Of a DNA stretch of 64,000 bases, positions 27,298-36,182 are shown in pieces. The DNA is from Solimonas sp040066175 (GTDB lineage: Bacteria > Pseudomonadota > Gammaproteobacteria > Nevskiales > Nevskiaceae). The notes beneath the pieces were generated by a model. That model did no database searches. It was not told where the DNA came from and was given only the letters and a program-made list of their open reading frames with translations. Made by a program: the position numbers and the translations under genes. Within the stretch, counting starts at the first letter, position 1. Each line of letters starts with the position of its first letter. The stretch lies in NCBI RefSeq assembly GCF_040066175.1, contig NZ_JBEAAM010000006.1, forward strand, positions 34,915 to 98,914, given 5' to 3'.

Positions 27298-29045
27298 GGC
27301 CGCTTCGCGTCCTGCTCGAAGAGCTGCTCCAGTTCGCGCGCGGCGTCCTGCGCGGTCTGGATGAACAGCTTCTCGTCGTGGGCCACCGCCTGCTGGCGCT
27401 TGAGCGTCGCCTCGTCGTGCTCGCGGAACGTCTCGACGATGTGACGCGCCTCGTCCTCGCTGCTGCCCAGCGCCTGCAGCAGCTCGCGCGACATCTCCAG
27501 CGACGAAAAGAAGCTGCGGCGCACCACGTCCGTGATGCCGAGATCCATCAGGCGCAGGGCGTGCAGGCGGTTGACCGCAATCGCGAAGATGCGCAGGTTC
27601 GGGAAATGCCGGCGCACGACGCCGGCGACCTGCAGCGAAGCCTCGATGTCCGGGATCGTCAGCACGAACAGGCTGGCCTTGTCGGCATGCGCCGCGCGCA
27701 GCAGATCGAGTCGTCCGGCATCGCCGTAGAAGATCTTGTTGCCGAAGCGGCGCACGAAGTCCACCTGCTGCGAATCCTTGTCCAGCACGGTGAACGGGAT
27801 GCGCTTGATGCGCAGGATGCGCGCGATGATCTGCCCCACCGGACCGAATCCGGCGATCAGCACCGTGCGCTCGGGGGCGTCGATCGTGTCATAGGACATC
27901 GCGGCATCCGGCCGCCGGACACGCGCCTGCGCCGCATACAGCAGCGGCGTGGCGATCATCGACAGCGTGACGACGACGACCAGCAGCGCCGCGGTCTGCG
28001 GGCTCATCACACCGGCGCCGACCGCGACGCTGAACAACACGAAGGCGAATTCGCCACCCTGCGCCAGCGCCGCCGCGTAGGCGCGACCGGCCGCCGGCGC
28101 CAGACCCGAGGCGCGGCCCAGCACATACAGAATCGAGGCCTTGGCCAGCATCAGTCCGGCAGTCAGTTCGAGGAGCAGCAGCGGATCGGCCAACAGCAGG
28201 CCGATGTCGGCCGACATGCCGACGGCGATGAAGAAGAGGCCGAGCAGCATGCCCTTGAAGGGTTCGATGTCCGCCTGCAGCTGGTGCCGAAACTCCGAAT
28301 CGGACAGCAGCATGCCGGCCAGGAACGCACCGAGCGACATCGACAGTCCCGCGGCATCCATCGCCAGCGCGGTGGCGATGACGATCAGCAGCGCCGCGGC
28401 CGTGAACAGCTCGGGAGTCTGTACCGCGGCGACTGCGCGCATCAGCGGATGCACGACGTAGCGGCCGCTGAAGATCACCAGCGCGAAGGCGACGAGGATC
28501 TTCAGCGTCTGCCACCATCCAGACGCGGCATCGAGTTCGGCACTGCTCGCCAGCAAGGGCACCAGCGCGAGCATCGGAATCACCGCGAGATCCTGGAACA
28601 GCAGTGTGGCAAACGCGGCACGCCCGTGATGCGTGGCCAGCTCCTTGCGCTCGGCCAGCATCTGCAGCACGAAGGCGGTCGATGACATCGCCAGCCCCAG
28701 GCCGGCGACCGTCGCGGCGCGCCAGTCCACGCCGATCCACAGCACCACGACGAACAACAGCGCACCGGTCACGGCCACTTGCGCGCCGCCCAGGCCGAAC
28801 ACCATGCGGCGCAGCGTCCACAGGCGGCTCGGCTGAAGTTCCAGACCGACGATAAACAACAACAGCACGACCCCGAATTCGGCGAAGTGCAGGACGTCCT
28901 GCGTCCCGCCGATCAGGTTCAGACCGTGCGGGCCGATCGCGATGCCGGCGCTCAGGTAGCCGAGCACCGCACCCAGGCGCAAACGCAGGAACAGCGGGAC
29001 GATCAGCACGGCCGCGGCCAGGAACAGCGCGATGTCAGCGAGCAC
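27294..29045 (-). CDS. CPA2-family cation:proton antiporter (KefB/KefC-like) with TrkA-N domain
   Basis: 583 residues from GTG 29043-29045. About 12 membrane helices over residues 1-385 with GYLSAGIAIGPHGLNLI, FLLFIVGLELQPSRL, ATHHGRAAFATLLFQDLAVIP (the QD pair typical of the Kef exchange site), and AFLAGMLLSDSEFRHQ. Then a TrkA-N Rossmann domain: VLIAGFGPVGQIIARILRIK, DKDSQQVDFVRRFG, FYGDAG. The last 70 residues are helical and charged. It likely exports potassium or sodium in exchange for protons under nucleotide or glutathione control. It is the first gene of an operon with the cyclase and FecR/SPOR genes. Confidence 0.92.
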   Translation of the reverse strand: MLADIALFLAAAVLIVPLFLRLRLGAVLGYLSAGIAIGPHGLNLIGGTQDVLHFAEFGVVLLLFIVGLELQPSRLWTLRRMVFGLGGAQVAVTGALLFVVVLWIGVDWRAATVAGLGLAMSSTAFVLQMLAERKELATHHGRAAFATLLFQDLAVIPMLALVPLLASSAELDAASGWWQTLKILVAFALVIFSGRYVVHPLMRAVAAVQTPELFTAAALLIVIATALAMDAAGLSMSLGAFLAGMLLSDSEFRHQLQADIEPFKGMLLGLFFIAVGMSADIGLLLADPLLLLELTAGLMLAKASILYVLGRASGLAPAAGRAYAAALAQGGEFAFVLFSVAVGAGVMSPQTAALLVVVVTLSMIATPLLYAAQARVRRPDAAMSYDTIDAPERTVLIAGFGPVGQIIARILRIKRIPFTVLDKDSQQVDFVRRFGNKIFYGDAGRLDLLRAAHADKASLFVLTIPDIEASLQVAGVVRRHFPNLRIFAIAVNRLHALRLMDLGITDVVRRSFFSSLEMSRELLQALGSSEDEARHIVETFREHDEATLKRQQAVAHDEKLFIQTAQDAARELEQLFEQDAKRP

Positions 29046-29092
29046 GTGCCGGCTCCGGATCGAACCTAGACAATAAAAAGTATATAAAACAT

Positions 29093-29179
29093 ACAGATAT
29101 CATTACATCCTCAACAATACGTTGAAGATGCTGGCGGTTTCCCGGACAATCGCCACGTTTCAAAATATCTACAGATATT
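29093..29179 (+). promoter_or_regulatory. AT-rich regulatory region with repeated ACAGATAT and a 16-base palindrome
   Basis: The gap between the antiporter start and the AbiEi-like gene is unusually AT-rich. ACAGATAT occurs at 29093-29100 and again at 29171-29178. The second copy is half of the perfect palindrome AATATCT-AC-AGATATT (29164-29179), 25 bases before the ATG at 29205. A further inverted repeat, TCAAC/GTTGA, sits at 29111-29125. This layout suits an operator for an autoregulated antitoxin-type repressor. No -10/-35 pair is convincing enough to name. Confidence 0.55.
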
Positions 29180-29204
29180 CGAAGTGGCGGCGGTTGTTCA
29201 CAGG

Positions 29205-29816
29205 ATGGACGAACACAGCAAGTCCGAGCGCATCTTACAGCTGGTCCAGAAACGGGGCGTCCTGCGCCCCAAGGACCTGCTGCCGCACGGAATACAGGCG
29301 GAATACCTGCGCCGCCTGTGTGAGCGCGGACTGTTGAAGAAGCTCGGACGTGGGAGTTACGTCGCGGCACATTCCCGGCTGTCGCCCGACTTGGCCCTCG
29401 CCCTGGTCGCCCGCGCCGTGCCCAACGGCATCGTCTGCCTGCAATCGGCACTCGCGTTCCACGGACTCGCGGCGTTCGACATGGACGAGATCCACGTCGC
29501 GATCGAGCGGCGCGCCGCCAAGCCGAGGGTCGATTTCCCGGACATCCGCGTCGCGCGTCTGGGCGGCGCCGCCTTCACCGAGGGCATCGAGACCCACCAG
29601 CTGGAGAACGTCAAAGTCCCGATCTACAGCCTGGAGAAAACCCTGGCCGACCTGTTCAAGTTCCGCAACAAGATCGGTCCGCACATTGCGGTCGATGCCT
29701 TGCGCTCGGCGCTGGCCGAACGCGAGATCAATCTGCGCAAGCTGTGGCACTACGCCCGGCTGTGCCGGGTGGAGCGGGTCATGAAGCCCTACGTGGACGC
29801 CCTGCTGCCGCCATGA
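29205..29816 (+). CDS. AbiEi-like type IV antitoxin/transcriptional regulator, no toxin partner seen
   Basis: 203 residues from ATG 29205; a GTG at 29184 would add seven residues. N-terminal winged-helix region: SERILQLVQKRGVLRPKDLL and EYLRRLCERGLLKKLGRGSYVA, the AbiEi_4-type DNA-binding domain. The C-terminal domain has AVPNGIVCLQSALAFHGL, VAIERRAAKPRVDFPDIRVAR and VPIYSLEKTLADLFKFRNKIG, the AbiEi C-terminal pattern. In AbiE systems the next gene encodes the nucleotidyltransferase AbiEii; here it is phospholipase A, 19 bases after the stop. So it is either an orphan antitoxin or a domesticated regulator. Confidence 0.85.
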   Translation: MDEHSKSERILQLVQKRGVLRPKDLLPHGIQAEYLRRLCERGLLKKLGRGSYVAAHSRLSPDLALALVARAVPNGIVCLQSALAFHGLAAFDMDEIHVAIERRAAKPRVDFPDIRVARLGGAAFTEGIETHQLENVKVPIYSLEKTLADLFKFRNKIGPHIAVDALRSALAEREINLRKLWHYARLCRVERVMKPYVDALLPP

Positions 29817-29835
29817 CGGAACCAGGCCGGTGACG

Positions 29836-30726
29836 ATGCGCCACTGGAACCTGCCGGTGCTTCTGCTGCCCGCCGTCGTCGCGGCACAGGAGCCGCCGGA
29901 TCAGGTGGTCGGTCCGGAAACGCCGCCCGCGGCTGCAGAAGCGGCGCCCCCGGCACCAGCCCGGGTCCGCGGCGTGTTCGACAATCTGCGCCTGGACGCC
30001 GACCGCTTCACGCTGGTCAGCCAGACCCGCGGCCTGTCGTTCCACAAGCCGATGTACGCGATGCCGCTCACCTGGAGCCGCGAGTACGACGCGGAGACGA
30101 CCGAGGTGCTGTTCCAGATCAGCCTGAAGCAGCGCCTTTTCAACCGCAACCTGTTCTTCGGCTACACCCAGCGCTCGTTCTGGCAGCTCTACAACGGCAA
30201 CGACTCGCGGCCGTTCCGCGAAACCAACTACAACCCGGAGCTGTTCTATCGCTGGAAGCCGAACTGGGCCGAACTGCCGGGGCTGGGCTTCGACATCGGC
30301 GCCGACCACGAGTCCAACGGCAAGACGCTGCCCGACTCACGCAGCTGGAACCGCATCATCGGCGCCGCGTACTACGAGACAGCGGGCCTGCTGACGCACC
30401 TGCGGGTCTGGTACCGCATCCCCGAAGACGAGGGCCGGAGCCCGGCAGATCCGAAGCGCGACGACAATCCCGATATCACCGACTACTACGGCCATGGCGA
30501 ACTGCGCGTGCAGATGAAGCTGGCCGGCGCTGCCAAGCATCAGCTCTCGCTGATGCTGCGCGGCAATGCAAGCACCGGAAAGGGCGCGATCGAAGCCGTG
30601 TACAGCATGCCGGCGTCGGACTATGCCTACTGGAACTTCTACGTCTGGAATGGCTACGGCGAGAGCCTCGCCGATTACAACCGCAGCATCACGCGGATCG
30701 GCGTCGGCTACATGCTGTCGCGATAG
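29836..30726 (+). CDS. pldA: Outer-membrane phospholipase A (OMPLA)
   Basis: 296 residues from ATG 29836; GTG 29830 is an alternative. Signal peptide about 1-17 (LPVLLLPAVVAAQ). The catalytic residues are visible at family spacing: His158 and Ser160 in ADHESNG, Asn172 in SRSWNR (as His142/Ser144/Asn156 in E. coli). YTQRSFWQLYN and SRPFRETNYNPELFYRWKP are the OMPLA fingerprint. A calcium-activated dimeric barrel hydrolysing outer-leaflet phospholipids is expected. It directly follows the AbiEi-like gene, so it might share its promoter. Confidence 0.94.
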   Translation: MRHWNLPVLLLPAVVAAQEPPDQVVGPETPPAAAEAAPPAPARVRGVFDNLRLDADRFTLVSQTRGLSFHKPMYAMPLTWSREYDAETTEVLFQISLKQRLFNRNLFFGYTQRSFWQLYNGNDSRPFRETNYNPELFYRWKPNWAELPGLGFDIGADHESNGKTLPDSRSWNRIIGAAYYETAGLLTHLRVWYRIPEDEGRSPADPKRDDNPDITDYYGHGELRVQMKLAGAAKHQLSLMLRGNASTGKGAIEAVYSMPASDYAYWNFYVWNGYGESLADYNRSITRIGVGYMLSR

Positions 30727-30767
30727 CGATCCTGGCCAGGCCACGGCCATCCGTGGCCGCCACCATC

Positions 30768-30797
30768 AAAAAGACGGGCGCCGCATGGGCGCCCGTC
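30768..30797 (-). terminator. Intrinsic terminator of the ribosomal block, after rplQ
   Basis: Stem GACGGGCGCC (30773-30782) / GGCGCCCGTC (30788-30797), loop five bases, followed on the minus strand by TTTTT (30768-30772). The plus strand side has only TTCG, so it is mainly a minus-strand terminator. A second T-less hairpin (GGCCACGG/CCGTGGCC, 30739-30758) lies beside it. Confidence 0.88.
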
Positions 30798-30819
30798 TTC
30801 GTTCACAGCCTGTCCTGAC

Positions 30820-31215
30820 TTACGCTGCGCTCGCCTGCTCGGTCGCAGCCGCCGGCGCCGGCCGGTCAACCAGCTCGACATAGGCCATCGGCGCGTCGTC
30901 GCCGGCGCGGAAGCCGCAGTGCAGGATGCGCAGATAACCGCCCGGACGGGTCTTGTAGCGCGGCCCCAGCTCGTTGAACAGCTTCTGCACGGCATCGCGA
31001 TCGCGCAGGCGCGAGAACGCCAGGCGGCGGTTGGCGACCGAGTCTTCCTTGGCGCGGGTGATCAGCGGCTCGGCGAAACGGCGCAGCTCCTTGGCCTTGG
31101 GCAGCGTGGTCTTGATCAGCTCGTGCTGCAGCAGTGCGACGGTGATCGCCTGCATCGTGGCCTTGCGGTGGGCGCTGGTGCGGCCGAAGGTACGGCCCGA
31201 AATCTTGTGGCGCAT
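30820..31215 (-). CDS. rplQ: 50S ribosomal protein L17
   Basis: 131 residues. Begins MRHKISGRTFGRTSAHRKAT and contains ITTR-like LITRAKEDSVANRRLAFSRL and GGYLRILHCGFRAGDDAPMAYVELVDR, all L17 hallmarks. C-terminal tail APAAATEQASAA is an Ala-rich extension of a few residues. Last gene of the alpha operon, 22 bases after rpoA. Confidence 0.97.
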   Translation of the reverse strand: MRHKISGRTFGRTSAHRKATMQAITVALLQHELIKTTLPKAKELRRFAEPLITRAKEDSVANRRLAFSRLRDRDAVQKLFNELGPRYKTRPGGYLRILHCGFRAGDDAPMAYVELVDRPAPAAATEQASAA

Positions 31216-31237
31216 GGGTCAGTTTCCTTGAATCGGA

Positions 31238-32215
31238 TCAGGCCGAAACCTTCGGCGACGACCAGTTGTCGAGCTTCATGCCGAGATCGAGATCGTGCGC
31301 CTTGAGCGCTTCCTTGATCTCGTTGAGCGACTTCTTGCCGAGGTTCGGCGTCTTCATCAGCTCCATCTCGGTGCGCTGCACCAGATCGCCGATGTAGTAG
31401 ATGTTCTCGGCCTTGAGGCAGTTGGCCGAACGCACCGTCAGCTCCAGATCGTCGATCGGGCGGAACAGGATCGGCGAGAGATCCTTCTTGCCCGGGGCCA
31501 GCGCCGCCTGCGCGGCCTCGGCTTCCAGATCGACGAACACCGACAGCTGATCGCGCAGGATGCGCGCGGACAGGCGCACGGCCTCGGCGGCATCGACGCT
31601 GCCGTTGGTATCGACATCGAGAATCAGCTTGTCGAGGTCGGTGCGCTGCGCGACACGCGCGCGCTCGACGCTGTAGCTGACACGGCGCACCGGGCTGTAC
31701 GAGGCGTCCAGCTTGAGCACGCCGATGCCGCGGGTCTCTTCCTCACGCACCGCGCTCACCGCCGGCACGTAGCCGCGGCCGCGCGTGACCTTCAGGGTCA
31801 TGTTCAGCTTGCCACCGGTCAGGTGCGCGAGCACCAGGTCCGGGTTGACGATCTCGACGTCGTGGTCGAGCGCGATGTCCGCCGCGGTGACCACGCCCTT
31901 GCCCGACTTCTCCAGGCGCAGGGTCGCCTCGTCGCGTGCGTGCAGGCGCACGGCGATGTTCTTGATGTTGAGCAGGATGTCGAGCACGTCCTCCTGCACG
32001 CCTTCGATGGCGCTGTACTCGTGCACCACGCCTTCGATCTGCACTTCGGTGATCGCGGCGCCGGGGATCGACGACAGCAGGATGCGGCGCAGCGCATTGC
32101 CCAACGTATGTCCGAAGCCCCGCTCCATCGGCTCCAGCGTGACGCGCGCACGATTCGGCGACAGCGTCTCCACCTCGATCTGACGCGGCTTGAGGAGATC
32201 GGCAACTACGTTCAT
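31238..32215 (-). CDS. rpoA: RNA polymerase alpha subunit
   Basis: 325 residues from ATG 32213-32215 (GCGAGG eight bases before); a frame to 32263 is longer but non-conserved. The N-terminal dimerisation domain has ERGFGHTLGNALRRILLSSIPG. The C-terminal domain has LTVRSANCLKAENIYYIGDL, which holds the UP-element contact residues (Arg, Asn, Cys, Leu, Lys as in E. coli R265-K271), and TPNLGKKSLNEIKEAL. Binds UP elements and activators. 104 bases follow rpsD, containing a hairpin. Confidence 0.98.
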   Translation of the reverse strand: MNVVADLLKPRQIEVETLSPNRARVTLEPMERGFGHTLGNALRRILLSSIPGAAITEVQIEGVVHEYSAIEGVQEDVLDILLNIKNIAVRLHARDEATLRLEKSGKGVVTAADIALDHDVEIVNPDLVLAHLTGGKLNMTLKVTRGRGYVPAVSAVREEETRGIGVLKLDASYSPVRRVSYSVERARVAQRTDLDKLILDVDTNGSVDAAEAVRLSARILRDQLSVFVDLEAEAAQAALAPGKKDLSPILFRPIDDLELTVRSANCLKAENIYYIGDLVQRTEMELMKTPNLGKKSLNEIKEALKAHDLDLGMKLDNWSSPKVSA

Positions 32216-32249
32216 GAAAAACCTCGCTTGAAGCGATGAATTGATGCGC

Positions 32250-32286
32250 GGCGGTCGGGCCACGCACGGCGTCGGCCCGAACCGCC
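32250..32286 (-). promoter_or_regulatory. Strong hairpin between rpsD and rpoA
   Basis: GGCGGTCGGGCC (32250-32261) pairs with GGCCCGAACCGCC (32274-32286) with one bulged base around a 12-base loop. There is no T-run, so it is more likely an mRNA processing or stabilising structure that sets relative rpsD and rpoA levels than a terminator. Confidence 0.5.
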
Positions 32287-32319
32287 GGAGTCAGTGCAGC
32301 CCCGCGGGCAGCACCGACG

Positions 32320-32940
32320 TTATTTGGAGTACAGCTCGACGACCAGCGCCTCGTTGATGTCGGGCAGGATCTGGTCGCGCGTCGGCACGGACTTGTAGGT
32401 GCCCTTGAGCCCCTTCTCGTCCACCTCGATCCAATCGGGCAGGCCGATCTGCGCAGCGATCGACAGGGCCTCGGCGATGCGCGACTGGTTCCTGGCGCCC
32501 TCGCGGATCGAAACGACATCGCCGACCTGCACCTGGTACGACGGCACGTTGACCGGCTTGCCATTGACCAGCACGCCCTTGTGGCCGACCAGCTGGCGGG
32601 CCTCGGCGCGCGTGCGCGAGAAGCCCATGCGATAGACGACGTTGTCCAGCCGCGATTCCAGGAGCTGCAGCAGCATCAGACCGGTCGCGCCCTTGCGCGC
32701 GGCGGCCTTCTTGTAATAGTTGCGGAACTGGCGCTCGAGCACGCCGTACATCTGCTTGAGCTTCTGCTTCTCGCGCAGCTGCAGGGCGTAATCCGACAGA
32801 CGCGTCTTCGCGGCGCCATGCTGACCCGGGCGGGTCTCCATGTTGCACTTGCTGTCGATCGCGCGGGCGCGCGACTTGTGCAGCAGATCCGTGCCGGCGC
32901 GACGCGACAGCTTGCACTTGGGTCCAATGTAACGAGCCAT
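32320..32940 (-). CDS. rpsD: 30S ribosomal protein S4
   Basis: 206 residues. MARYIGPKCKLSRRAG, REKQKLKQMYGVLERQFRNYYKKA and the S4 RNA-binding domain RLDNVVYRMGFSRTRAEARQLVGHKGVLVNG are unmistakable; ends VVELYSK. Only two N-terminal cysteines, so the four-Cys zinc form is absent. In E. coli S4 is the translational repressor of the alpha operon. Confidence 0.98.
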   Translation of the reverse strand: MARYIGPKCKLSRRAGTDLLHKSRARAIDSKCNMETRPGQHGAAKTRLSDYALQLREKQKLKQMYGVLERQFRNYYKKAAARKGATGLMLLQLLESRLDNVVYRMGFSRTRAEARQLVGHKGVLVNGKPVNVPSYQVQVGDVVSIREGARNQSRIAEALSIAAQIGLPDWIEVDEKGLKGTYKSVPTRDQILPDINEALVVELYSK

Positions 32941-32956
32941 TTTCGTTGTCCTCGCG

Positions 32957-33361
32957 TTAGACGCGGCGGCGCTTGGGCGCGCGGCAACCGTTGTGAGGGA
33001 TCGGCGTCACGTCCGTGATGCTGGTGACCTTGATGCCGGCGGCATTGAGCGCGCGCACGGCCGACTCACGGCCCGGCCCCGGCCCGTTGACGCGGACTTC
33101 GACGTTCTTCACGCCGTGCTCCATCGCCGCCTGCGCGGCCTTGTCCGCAGCGACCTGCGCAGCGAACGGCGTGGATTTGCGCGAACCCTTGAAGCCGGCC
33201 GCACCGGCCGTACTCCACGCCAGAGTGTTGCCCTGACGGTCGGTGATCATGACGATGGTGTTGTTGAAGGATGCGTGAATATGCGCCACCCCGTCGGTGA
33301 CGTTCTTCTTGACCTTCTTGCGCTTGGCCGCTGCGGCTGCGGTGTTGGTCGGCGTTGCCAT
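32957..33361 (-). CDS. rpsK: 30S ribosomal protein S11
   Basis: 134 residues. AHIHASFNNTIVMITDRQGN, AWSTAGAAGFKGSRKSTPFAAQ, NGPGPGRESAVRALNAAGI, and the C terminus PHNGCRAPKRRRV with the Asn-Gly pair known to form isoaspartate in S11. An N-terminal Ala/Thr/Lys tail of about 15 residues. 18 bases after rpsM. Confidence 0.98.
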   Translation of the reverse strand: MATPTNTAAAAAKRKKVKKNVTDGVAHIHASFNNTIVMITDRQGNTLAWSTAGAAGFKGSRKSTPFAAQVAADKAAQAAMEHGVKNVEVRVNGPGPGRESAVRALNAAGIKVTSITDVTPIPHNGCRAPKRRRV

Positions 33362-33379
33362 GGATCGATCTCGGGATGA

Positions 33380-33751
33380 TTACACTTTCTTCTTGGCCGC
33401 AATGGTCGCGCGGCGGGGGCCCTTGCGGGTGCGCGCGTTGGTGCGCGTGCGCTGGCCACGGACCGGCAGGCCGCGCCGATGGCGCTGCCCGCGGTAGCAG
33501 CCCAGGTCCACCAGGCGCTTGATGCTCATCGACACCTCGCGGCGCAGATCGCCCTCGACGGTGTACTTGCCGACCTCGGCGCGCAGCCGATCCAGCTCGC
33601 CCTCCGTCAGCGTGCGGATCTGTGCCGTCGGGTCGATACCCGCAGCGGCGCAGATCTTCTTGGCGCGCGTCGCGCCGATGCCATAGATCGCCCGCAGGGC
33701 GATGACGGTGTGCTTGCGATCCGGGATGTTGACGCCCGCGATACGTGCCAT
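33380..33751 (-). CDS. rpsM: 30S ribosomal protein S13
   Basis: 123 residues. MARIAGVNIPDRKHTVIALR, the helix-turn IYGIGATRAKKICAAAGI, and GCYRGQRHRRGLPVRGQRTRTNARTRKG. First gene behind the rpsM promoter at 33792-33820; contacts tRNA and the L5 bridge at the subunit interface. Confidence 0.98.
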   Translation of the reverse strand: MARIAGVNIPDRKHTVIALRAIYGIGATRAKKICAAAGIDPTAQIRTLTEGELDRLRAEVGKYTVEGDLRREVSMSIKRLVDLGCYRGQRHRRGLPVRGQRTRTNARTRKGPRRATIAAKKKV

Positions 33752-33791
33752 AGTCGAAACCTCAGCTCAAACCCGCGCGGAAAAGCCGGGT

Positions 33792-33820
33792 ATTGTAGTG
33801 AAACCTGTCGAATCCTTCAA
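33792..33820 (-). promoter_or_regulatory. Sigma70-like promoter of the alpha operon (rpsM)
   Basis: On the minus strand: TTGAAG (-35, 33815-33820), 17-base spacer, TACAAT (-10, 33792-33797), which places transcription start near 33785, about 35 bases before the rpsM ATG. It separates rpsM-rplQ from the spc genes. Confidence 0.7.
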
Positions 33821-33898
33821 ATTCCAAATGTTTCTGCCATCCCTGGCGCGACTTCGTGCGCTTCGGCGAAGCCCGGGGCAGCCATCCTTGACTGCCGG

Positions 33899-33942
33899 TG
33901 ATTCGCCACGCGAAGCAGGGCTTCGCAAGCGCAGCGAATCAC
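33899..33942 (-). repeat. Nested palindrome at the end of rpmJ
   Basis: On the minus strand, GATTCGC begins at the rpmJ stop and is matched by GCGAATC about 35 bases on; inside lies a second stem, GCGAAGC/GCTTCGC. No T-run follows. It may stabilise the 3' end of the spc transcript or partly terminate it before the rpsM promoter. Two related GGGATGGC/GGATGGCTGCC segments follow at 33832-33890. Confidence 0.5.
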
Positions 33943-34052
33943 CCCTGCCGCTGCTTGTGGCGCGGGTCGGTGCACAGCACGCGAACCACCCCGTTGCGGC
34001 GGACAACCTTGCAATTGCGGCACATCTTCTTGACCGAAGCCCGGACTTTCAT
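33939..34052 (-). CDS. rpmJ: 50S ribosomal protein L36
   Basis: 37 residues from ATG 34050-34052, too short for most ORF lists. It reads MKVRASVKKMCRNCKVVRRN, then GVVRVLCTDPRHKQRQG. The C-x-x-C, C and H residues are the zinc-binding C+ form of L36. Sits 40 bases after secY, last gene of the spc cluster. Confidence 0.97.
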   Translation of the reverse strand: MKVRASVKKMCRNCKVVRRNGVVRVLCTDPRHKQRQG

Positions 34053-34092
34053 CGCTTCAACCTCATCAATTAATCGGATCTGCGGCCGGCCT

Positions 34093-35439
<1,347 letters not shown>

Positions 35440-35507
35440 GTTTCTATTGCGAGGTCCGTATGTCCTGAGAGTCGGGGCGCTGGATGGCCCCGGCCGTCAC
35501 ATCGACG

Positions 35508-35939
35508 TCAATCGATACTGCCGCCGGCCGCCGTGATCGCCTCGCGGGCACCCTTGGTCACGAGCACGCCCTTGAGCGCCAGCTTGCGGCTCAGCGCGCC
35601 GGACTTGATGATCTTGGCGGTCTGGGCACTGGCCGACACCACGCCCTCGGCCTTGAGCGTCGCCAGATCGATCTCGGTCGCCTTCATCTTCTCCAGCTCG
35701 GACAGACGCACTTCCGCCGTCAGGCCGGCGAGCGGCGAGTTGAAGCCGCGCTTGGGCAGACGCCGCTGGATCGGCATCTGGCCACCTTCGAAGCCGAGCT
35801 TGTGGTAGCCACCCTTGCGTGCGTGCTGACCCTTGTGGCCGCGGCCGGCGGTCTTGCCCAGGCCGGAACCGATGCCACGGCCGACGCGAACCTTCGAGGT
35901 CTTGGCGCCCGCGGCCGGTTTGATGTCGTTCAGTTTCAT
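35508..35939 (-). CDS. rplO: 50S ribosomal protein L15
   Basis: 143 residues. MKLNDIKPAAGAKTSKVRVG, GRGIGSGLGKTAGRGHKGQHARKGG and FEGGQMPIQRRLPKRGFNSP are L15 signatures. Gly/Lys-rich N terminus threads into 23S rRNA. Confidence 0.97.
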   Translation of the reverse strand: MKLNDIKPAAGAKTSKVRVGRGIGSGLGKTAGRGHKGQHARKGGYHKLGFEGGQMPIQRRLPKRGFNSPLAGLTAEVRLSELEKMKATEIDLATLKAEGVVSASAQTAKIIKSGALSRKLALKGVLVTKGAREAITAAGGSID

Positions 35940-35944
35940 ATCTC

Positions 35945-35972
35945 GATTTCCGATTGCCGATTCCCGATCGCC
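35945..35972 (-). repeat. Four degenerate 7-base repeats between rpmD and rplO
   Basis: GATTTCC, GATTGCC, GATTCCC, GATCGCC in tandem, in the gap just before the rplO start. The third unit is the exact reverse complement of the unit repeated before rpoB (58348-58375). Confidence 0.6.
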
Positions 35973-35978
35973 GGGAGA

Positions 35979-36179
35979 TCAGACTTCCTCGACCTTGAGC
36001 AGATACGACGCCTTGCGCACCATGCCCATGTTCTCCGGCGTAGCAGCAACGACGACGCTCTGGTGCATGCGCCGCAGGCCGAGGCCGTGGACGCAGTCCT
36101 TGTGGGTCTGCAGCTTCTTGGCGAGGCTGCGCACCAGCGTGAGCTTGACCTTCTTGGTGTCCGTCATGACCGTGTCCAC
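35979..36179 (-). CDS. rpmD: 50S ribosomal protein L30
   Basis: 66 residues: KKVKLTLVRSLAKKLQTHKD, GLRRMHQSVVVAATPENMGM. Slightly longer than the 59-residue E. coli form by its N-terminal MDTVMTD. Three bases after rpsE. Confidence 0.96.
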   Translation of the reverse strand: MDTVMTDTKKVKLTLVRSLAKKLQTHKDCVHGLGLRRMHQSVVVAATPENMGMVRKASYLLKVEEV

Positions 36180-36182
36180 CGA

